10,726 nt of DNA, taken from assembly GCA_902465115.1 (NCBI GenBank), contig CABQMC010000039.1:1-10726 (forward strand). Direction: 5' to 3'. Of this stretch, positions 6,437 to 10,726 are shown piece after piece (position 1 is the stretch's first letter; each line of letters begins with the position of its first letter). The translations under genes and the position numbers were made by a program. This DNA comes from an uncultured Collinsella sp. (GTDB lineage: Bacteria > Actinomycetota > Coriobacteriia > Coriobacteriales > Coriobacteriaceae). Below the pieces are notes generated by a model that ran no database searches, was not told the DNA's origin, and saw only the letters and a list, made by a program, of their open reading frames with translations.

Positions 6437-6489
6437 GGCTTGGTTGCTATAACTCGCATTTACGCGCCTTGTAGGAAGGGGCTGCGCCC

Positions 6490-7173
6490 ATGGCTTTTGA
6501 GCCCGCTCAACATAGCTTTATCACGCTCGAGGGCGTCGATGGCGCCGGCAAGTCCACGCAGGCGCGTCTGCTTGCCCGCGCGCTCGAACTCGCTGGCTAC
6601 CAGGTTGTGAGCCTGCGCGAGCCGGGCGGTACCGCCATCAGCGAAAAGATCCGTGCTCTGCTGCTCGACCCCGCCAATACAGCGATGGGCGACACCTGCG
6701 AGTTGTTGCTCTACGAGGCGGCACGCGCTCAGTTGGTGCACGAGGTCATAGCTCCCGCCCTCGCGGCCGGCAAGGTGGTCCTGTGTGACCGCTTCTACGA
6801 TTCCACAACCTGCTATCAGGCATTTGCCGACGGCCTTGATCGCCAGATGGTGCGCGATGCCAACAACCTGGCCGTTGCGGGAACGCACCCGGCGCTCACG
6901 CTCGTCTATCACATCACGCCCGAGCAGGCGGCGCTGCGCATGGCAGCCCGTGGCGCGGCAGATCGCATGGAGGCCAAAGGCATGGCATTCCAGGAGCGTG
7001 TCTACCAGGGCTTTAGTGCCATTGCTGCCGAGGAACCCGCCCGCGTAAAGCTCATCGACGCTACCGCGACCATCGAGGAAGTTTTCGAGAAGACGGTCGA
7101 GCAGATTCGCGCGTACGGTCTCGACATTCCGCAAGACGCCGTCGTCGGCGCGCTTGCTAAGGAGGCCGAGTAA
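6490..7173 (+). CDS. tmk: thymidylate kinase
   Basis: Phosphorylates dTMP to dTDP with ATP, an essential step of dTTP synthesis in the cytoplasm. The 227-residue product has a P-loop GVDGAGKST (15-23), the substrate-binding REPGG (43-47), DRFYDSTTCYQ (100-110) with the DR motif, and a lid region with ADRMEAKGMAFQERV (157-171). It is slightly longer than typical (about 205-215) because of a short N-terminal and C-terminal extension. ATG 6490 is supported by AGGAAGGGG at 6473-6481. It is the first gene of a tight cluster: holB starts one base after its stop. The tmk...holB-ricT order is also found in Bacillus subtilis, which supports the identities of all three. Confidence 0.97.
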   Translation: MAFEPAQHSFITLEGVDGAGKSTQARLLARALELAGYQVVSLREPGGTAISEKIRALLLDPANTAMGDTCELLLYEAARAQLVHEVIAPALAAGKVVLCDRFYDSTTCYQAFADGLDRQMVRDANNLAVAGTHPALTLVYHITPEQAALRMAARGAADRMEAKGMAFQERVYQGFSAIAAEEPARVKLIDATATIEEVFEKTVEQIRAYGLDIPQDAVVGALAKEAE

Positions 7174-7174
7174 C

Positions 7175-8302
7175 ATGGCCCCCGCTCAGACAAGCCTGCT
7201 GGCCAAGCTCGACACCCAACAGCGCGTGCGCGATTTTTTGACCAACGCCGTCGCCAGCGGCCGCGCATCGCACGCCTACCTGTTTTTGGGCGCTCCCGGC
7301 GCCGGCAAACTCGATGCCGCATGGGCGCTCGCCCAAGCTTTCCTGTGCGAGCAGGACGGCTGCGGCGCATGCGATAGCTGCGTGCGCGTTGCTCGGCACA
7401 CACACCCCGACGTGCACTATTACACGCCCGAGAGCGCCACGGGATACCTCATTGCCCAGACCCGCGAGCTGCTCGACGACGTTCCGCTGACGCCCATCCG
7501 CGCCAAGGCCAAGGTCTACATCATCGACCGTGCCGAGCAGCTGCGCGCTAACACCGCCAACGCACTGCTCAAGACACTCGAGGAGCCGCCCGAGGGCGTC
7601 ATGTTCATCCTGCTGGGCACCTCGGCAGATGTGATGCTGCCCACCATCGTGAGCCGCTGCCAGTGTGTGCCGTTTCGGCTGGTGTCGCCCACCGTGGCCG
7701 CGCGTGCCGTGAGTCGCGCGACGGGTCAGGATTTCGCGCGTTGCCGCATGGCGGTCGCCGTGGCGGGAAGCCCCACGCGCGGTATCGAGTTCCTTAAGAG
7801 TGCCGAGCGCCAGGATGCTCGCCGCCAGATGGTCCGTGCCATCGATTCGCTCATCGCTGCCGACGAGGCCGATGTGCTCAGCCGCGCCAAGTCGCTTATT
7901 GTCGCCGTTAAGGCACCGCTCGCCGAGGTCAAGTCCACACAGGAAAAGGTGCTCGAGCAAAACGCCGACTACCTGTCGCGTGGAGCATTGAAGCAGCTTG
8001 AGGACCGCAACAAGCGCGAACTCAACGCGCGCGAGCGTTCGGGTATCATGGAAGCGCTGGCGAGCGCGCGGACGCTCATGCGCGACGTGCTGCTGACACT
8101 TCAGGACGAGGCAGCCGACGTGGTGAACGAAGACGTGCGCGACACGATCGGTCGGCTTGCCGCCGCGACCAATGTTGCGGGTGCCACGCGGGCGCTCGAG
8201 GCAGTCGCGACCGCCGAGCGCAACATCGCCAGAAACGTTACTCCCCAGCTGGCCATCGAGGTCATGCTGTTCGATATCAGGAAGGCACTGAAATGCCGTT
8301 AG
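7175..8302 (+). CDS. holB: DNA polymerase III subunit delta prime
   Basis: Clamp-loader subunit that helps open and load the beta clamp during replication. The 375 residues show HAYLFLGAPGAGK (33-45), a four-cysteine zinc module (Cys58, 63, 66, 69, then RVARHTHPDV), VYIIDRAEQL with NTANALLKTLEEPPEG (126-141), and the clamp-loader SRC motif at 160-162. The P-loop is degenerate: Lys45 is followed by Leu46 where Ser or Thr should bind magnesium. This fits the non-ATPase role of delta prime and argues against it being the DnaX subunit. ATG 7175 is chosen over the in-frame TTG 7154, because AAGGAGG at 7159-7165 stands 9 nt before the ATG. The start follows the tmk stop by one base, and the gene's last 10 bases overlap the next gene. 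Confidence 0.94.
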   Translation: MAPAQTSLLAKLDTQQRVRDFLTNAVASGRASHAYLFLGAPGAGKLDAAWALAQAFLCEQDGCGACDSCVRVARHTHPDVHYYTPESATGYLIAQTRELLDDVPLTPIRAKAKVYIIDRAEQLRANTANALLKTLEEPPEGVMFILLGTSADVMLPTIVSRCQCVPFRLVSPTVAARAVSRATGQDFARCRMAVAVAGSPTRGIEFLKSAERQDARRQMVRAIDSLIAADEADVLSRAKSLIVAVKAPLAEVKSTQEKVLEQNADYLSRGALKQLEDRNKRELNARERSGIMEALASARTLMRDVLLTLQDEAADVVNEDVRDTIGRLAAATNVAGATRALEAVATAERNIARNVTPQLAIEVMLFDIRKALKCR

Positions 8303-9987
8303 TCGTACCCGTTAAGTTTACCTACGCCTCGCGCGACCTGTGGTTCGACCCGCAGGATCTGGATATCCTCGAGGCAGACTACGCTATCTGCTCCACCGAG
8401 CGCGGAACCGAGATCGGCCTGGTCACGGCCGATCCCTTTGAGGTGCCGCAAGACGAGATCGGTCAGCCGCTCAAGCCCGTGCTGCGCGTGGCGAGCGACA
8501 TCGACCTGCAGCTTGCCGACGACCTGGCCATCCAGGGCGACGAGGCCATGGTCGACTTCCGCCGCCTGGTCAAGGAGCTCGACCTCGAGATGAAGCCGGT
8601 GGGCGTCGAGTACCTGTTTGGCGGCGAGAAGGCCGTGTTCTACTTTGCGGCCGAGGAGCGCGTCGATTTTCGCCAGCTCGTCAAGGATCTGTCCTCGACG
8701 CTGCACATTCGCGTCGACATGCGCCAGATCGGCGTGCGCGACGAGACCCGCCTGGTGGGCGGCTATGCCCAGTGCGGACAGGAACTCTGCTGCACGCGCT
8801 TTGGCGGACAGTTTGAGCCCGTCTCGATTCGCATGGCAAAAGAGCAAGACCTGCCGCTCAATTCCTCCAAGATCAGCGGCGTGTGCGGTCGTCTGATGTG
8901 CTGCCTGCGCTACGAGTTCGAGGCCTACAAGGACTTTAAGAGCCGTGCGCCCAAAAAGAAGACGCTCATCGATACGCCGCTTGGCAAGGCGCGTATCCAG
9001 GAGTATGACACGCCGCGTGAGCAGCTGGTGCTGCGCCTGGAGAACGGCAAAGTCTTTAAGGTCAACCTGGCCGATATGACGTGCTCGGAGGGCTGCAAAA
9101 AGAAGGCCGCCGAGCAGGGCTGCAACTGCCGCCCCGACTGCGTGACGCGCGACGTGCTCGAGCGCATTGAGTCGCCCGAGATGCGTCTGGCGCTCATGGA
9201 GCTCGATCGCGAAAACGGCGTCGATGTGGGCGATGGCCTGTCGAGTGCCGACCGTCTGGCCGGCACGTCGATGCCCAAGCGCCGTCGTCGCGATGCTGAA
9301 TCCGATGCCCGCGCCGGTCAGGGCGAGGGCCGTGGCCGCGGAAAGGGCCGCGGTAAGGCCGAGGCACCCGAGGCCGAGGAGGCCGCCGGTGGCCGTCGTC
9401 GTCGCAAGCGCGCGGGCTCGGGCGATGCTACCGAGGCTGCAGCCGCGGGCAAGAACGCCTCTCGCGAGCGCGAGGTTCAGCAGCCCCAGCAGCAGAATCG
9501 CGGCGGCGGCATGAACCCCACACGTCGCCGCCGCCGTCATCTATCGAGCGAGGAGCGCGAGGACGCCTTCCGCGCCGCAGCTGCTCGCGAGGCCGGTGCC
9601 GCTTCCAAGGGCGCCTCGGCCTCCGATGCGCCTGTCGACAAGGGCGGCAAGTCACGTGGCGAGGAGGAGCGCGCGCCGCGTCCGCGCCGTCGCCATTCCT
9701 CGGGCGCGCAGCAGAAGCCTTCAGTGCCCTCTGTGGCCGATCAGGTCTCGGATGGCGAGGTCAAGGTCACGCGCCGTCGTCCCGGAGATGGCGGGGGAGC
9801 GGCTGCCAAGGCTTCGCGTGGCGCCGCTCGCGACGAGCGCGAGCCGCGCGAGGATCGCGGTGGCGAGGGCTCGGCCGACCAGGGTCAAAAGCGCCGTCGC
9901 CGTCGCCGTTCCCGCAAGCCGCGCCAGGATGGTGGCGAGGGCTCGACCCCGTCTTCGTCCGCACCACAACCGCCCGCCGGCGAATAA
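8293..9987 (+). CDS. ricT: RicT/YaaT-type PSP1-domain protein with Cys cluster and long Arg-rich tail
   Basis: In Bacillus, RicT (YaaT) joins RicA and RicF in an iron-sulfur-bearing complex that affects RNase Y-dependent mRNA processing, sporulation and biofilm genes; the role here is inferred. The N-terminal ~260 residues match the family: MRQIGVRDETRLVGG (143-157), Cys161, 166 and 167 (QCGQELCC), FEPVSIRMAKEQDLPLN, and ISGVCGRLMCCLRYE with Cys198, 203 and 204. Residues 264-283 add five more cysteines (264, 268, 277, 279, 283), absent as I recall from the ~275-residue Bacillus protein. From about 327 to 564 the chain is low complexity with Arg blocks (KRRRRD, RRRRKR, RRRRRH, KRRRRRRSRK) and Gly/Ala/Glu/Pro, resembling disordered RNA-binding tails. 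ATG 8293 overlaps holB by 10 nt and has AGGAAGG just upstream. Two of the cluster partners known in Bacillus (yaaQ, yaaR) are absent. Confidence 0.92.
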   Translation: MPLVVPVKFTYASRDLWFDPQDLDILEADYAICSTERGTEIGLVTADPFEVPQDEIGQPLKPVLRVASDIDLQLADDLAIQGDEAMVDFRRLVKELDLEMKPVGVEYLFGGEKAVFYFAAEERVDFRQLVKDLSSTLHIRVDMRQIGVRDETRLVGGYAQCGQELCCTRFGGQFEPVSIRMAKEQDLPLNSSKISGVCGRLMCCLRYEFEAYKDFKSRAPKKKTLIDTPLGKARIQEYDTPREQLVLRLENGKVFKVNLADMTCSEGCKKKAAEQGCNCRPDCVTRDVLERIESPEMRLALMELDRENGVDVGDGLSSADRLAGTSMPKRRRRDAESDARAGQGEGRGRGKGRGKAEAPEAEEAAGGRRRRKRAGSGDATEAAAAGKNASREREVQQPQQQNRGGGMNPTRRRRRHLSSEEREDAFRAAAAREAGAASKGASASDAPVDKGGKSRGEEERAPRPRRRHSSGAQQKPSVPSVADQVSDGEVKVTRRRPGDGGGAAAKASRGAARDEREPREDRGGEGSADQGQKRRRRRRSRKPRQDGGEGSTPSSSAPQPPAGE

Positions 9988-10015
9988 CGCCCGCGAGCGG
10001 ATTTAGCCCGCCTTG

Positions 10016-10038
10016 CCCCGAGCGCATCGGGGTATCAT
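10016..10038 (+). promoter_or_regulatory. GGGG-TATCAT promoter-like box with an abutting dyad, ahead of comF
   Basis: TATCAT at 10033-10038, directly after GGGG, is a one-mismatch -10 box about 50 nt before the comF TTG start. CCCCGA (10016-10021) and TCGGGG (10027-10032) form a 6-bp dyad with a 5-nt loop ending exactly at the -10 box. This could be an operator or part of the ricT 3' end. TTGCCC at 10013 is only 14 bp from the -10, so no proper -35 is evident. Confidence 0.45.
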
Positions 10039-10050
10039 AGCGCCGAATCA

Positions 10051-10086
10051 ACAACCCTCCCTGCGACCGAACGTAGGGAGGGTTGT
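10051..10086 (+). promoter_or_regulatory. leader hairpin that buries the comF ribosome binding site
   Basis: ACAACCCTCCCT (10051-10062) pairs perfectly with AGGGAGGGTTGT (10075-10086). Three more inner pairs (one G-U) close a 6-nt loop, giving about 15 bp. The right arm contains GGAGG (10077-10081), 8 nt before the TTG start at 10090, so the Shine-Dalgarno sequence is paired with an upstream CCTCC. The hairpin could limit translation, serve as an mRNA 5' stabiliser, or act as a terminator for read-through, although no T-run follows. Confidence 0.65.
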
Positions 10087-10089
10087 GTC

Positions 10090-10726
10090 TTGAAGAGCCG
10101 TTTGAACATATTGAGCCGTCTGCAGGGCGCCGGTGCCCTACCGTTTGCGGACGAATTGCTACCGTTTGCCGAGTGGGTGGCACGCGAGGCGCTCGAGGCA
10201 TTGTCGCCAACACGATGTGCCGGCTGCGAGCGCGCCGGTGCGCTTATTTGCCAAGACTGCCTTGCCGCGTTCACGCTCATCGACCCACGTCATAGCTGCA
10301 CCCGATGCAGCGCCCCGTTTGGGGATTTGCTGTGCACTGAGTGTTCGGTCGAGGGCACGTCCTCGGCAATGACGGAGGCGCTCGACCGCTGCCTGGCGTG
10401 CGCCGTCTATGCGCATCCGCTGCCGCGCATCATTAAAGCGTACAAGGATGCGGGCGAGCGACGTCTGGCTCCGTATCTGGCGGAGCTGCTCTACGACACC
10501 GCCCTGCATGCCCAGGTCGTAGCGCCCGATCGCTATGGAGGTGTGCTGTCCGGTGCGGATGCGGTGGTGTTTGTGCCTGCGACGGCGGCAGCGTTTCGGC
10601 GGCGTGGTTTTGATCATATGGAGGCTATTGCGCGTCCATTTTGCGAGCTGTCGGGTGTTCCCCTGCTCGATGCTCTCGTCAAGTACGGGCATGGCGACCA
10701 GCGTGAACTCGGTCGTGAAGAACGCC
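10090..10726 (+). CDS. comF: ComF-family phosphoribosyltransferase-like protein, 3' end cut off by the window
   Basis: ComF proteins carry an N-terminal zinc module and a phosphoribosyltransferase fold and take part in DNA uptake for transformation in competent bacteria; many non-competent species keep them with unclear function. The frame is open from TTG 10090 to the window end (212 residues). It shows a double zinc module (Cys43/46 with 54/57, and Cys70/73 with 82/85), an IIKAYKDAGERRLAPYLAELL segment (114-134), FVPATAAAFRRRGFDH (161-176) and GDQRELGREER near the edge. The PRPP-binding loop, which should follow, is outside the window. TTG is chosen because GGAGG at 10077-10081 lies 8 nt upstream and no ATG or GTG is available near it. 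TTG 10102 is an alternative. It follows ricT after 102 bp, with its own promoter-like box. Confidence 0.9.
   Translation, partial: MKSRLNILSRLQGAGALPFADELLPFAEWVAREALEALSPTRCAGCERAGALICQDCLAAFTLIDPRHSCTRCSAPFGDLLCTECSVEGTSSAMTEALDRCLACAVYAHPLPRIIKAYKDAGERRLAPYLAELLYDTALHAQVVAPDRYGGVLSGADAVVFVPATAAAFRRRGFDHMEAIARPFCELSGVPLLDALVKYGHGDQRELGREER

Noticed and set aside
5383..6474. Plus-strand open frames opposite the zinc-ribbon gene (5383-5793, 5812-6474).
   Set aside because: The minus-strand frame has a Cys4 ribbon, a membrane helix, a ribosome binding site and a TATAAT box. The plus frames have no domain, and one runs through the palindrome.
6460..9540. Minus-strand open frames opposite tmk, holB and ricT (6460-7176, 7157-7960, 8299-9540).
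   Set aside because: The + strand frames show clear family motifs over the same bases; the antisense products show none.

Overview
The window reads as a GC-rich bacterial chromosome segment. Gene content, codon choice and protein style (Ala/Glu- and Lys/Arg-rich tails, Tat-Hyp-topoisomerase neighbourhood, tmk-holB-ricT cluster) suggest a member of the Coriobacteriia (Actinomycetota), most like Collinsella. That assignment is a judgement from protein resemblance and was not tested by a search. The region is almost all housekeeping. I found no tRNA, rRNA, CRISPR array, transposase or phage gene.

Left block, + strand, 1-5114: a TatA/TatB-family gene cut by the window's left edge, tatC, hypA, hypB and an 863-residue topoisomerase IA gene. 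The first three genes are tightly packed (1-nt overlap, then a 6-bp gap). hypB and topA follow after gaps of about 55 bp. Tat exports folded, often cofactor-bearing proteins, and HypA/HypB insert nickel into such enzymes (typically [NiFe]-hydrogenases), so the tat-hyp pairing is functionally coherent. The topoisomerase has an archaeal-type core, four C-terminal zinc ribbons in an ABAB arrangement and a Lys/Ala/Thr-rich tail.

Middle, 5115-6489: a GC-rich hairpin after topA, then one minus-strand gene for a zinc-ribbon, single-pass membrane protein. This gene is bracketed by two copies of a long palindromic element (5180-5245 and 6318-6386) with near-identical arms and unrelated loops. The 240 bp between this gene and tmk hold divergent promoter-like sequences and the second palindrome.

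Right block, + strand, 6490-10726: tmk (thymidylate kinase), holB (DNA polymerase III delta prime) and a RicT/PSP1-domain protein are translationally coupled (1-nt gap, then a 10-nt overlap). This matches the tmk...holB-ricT order known from Bacillus. The RicT protein carries an extra cysteine cluster and a tail of about 235 residues rich in Arg and Gly. After 102 bp a ComF-family phosphoribosyltransferase gene starts at TTG 10090 and runs off the right edge. Its Shine-Dalgarno sequence lies inside a strong leader hairpin.

The points most worth a second look are the archaeal-type topoisomerase with duplicated zinc-ribbon pairs, the palindrome pair around the membrane-protein gene, the RicT Cys cluster plus RNA-binding-like tail, and the occluded ribosome binding site of comF. 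None of these amounts to proof of a new system.
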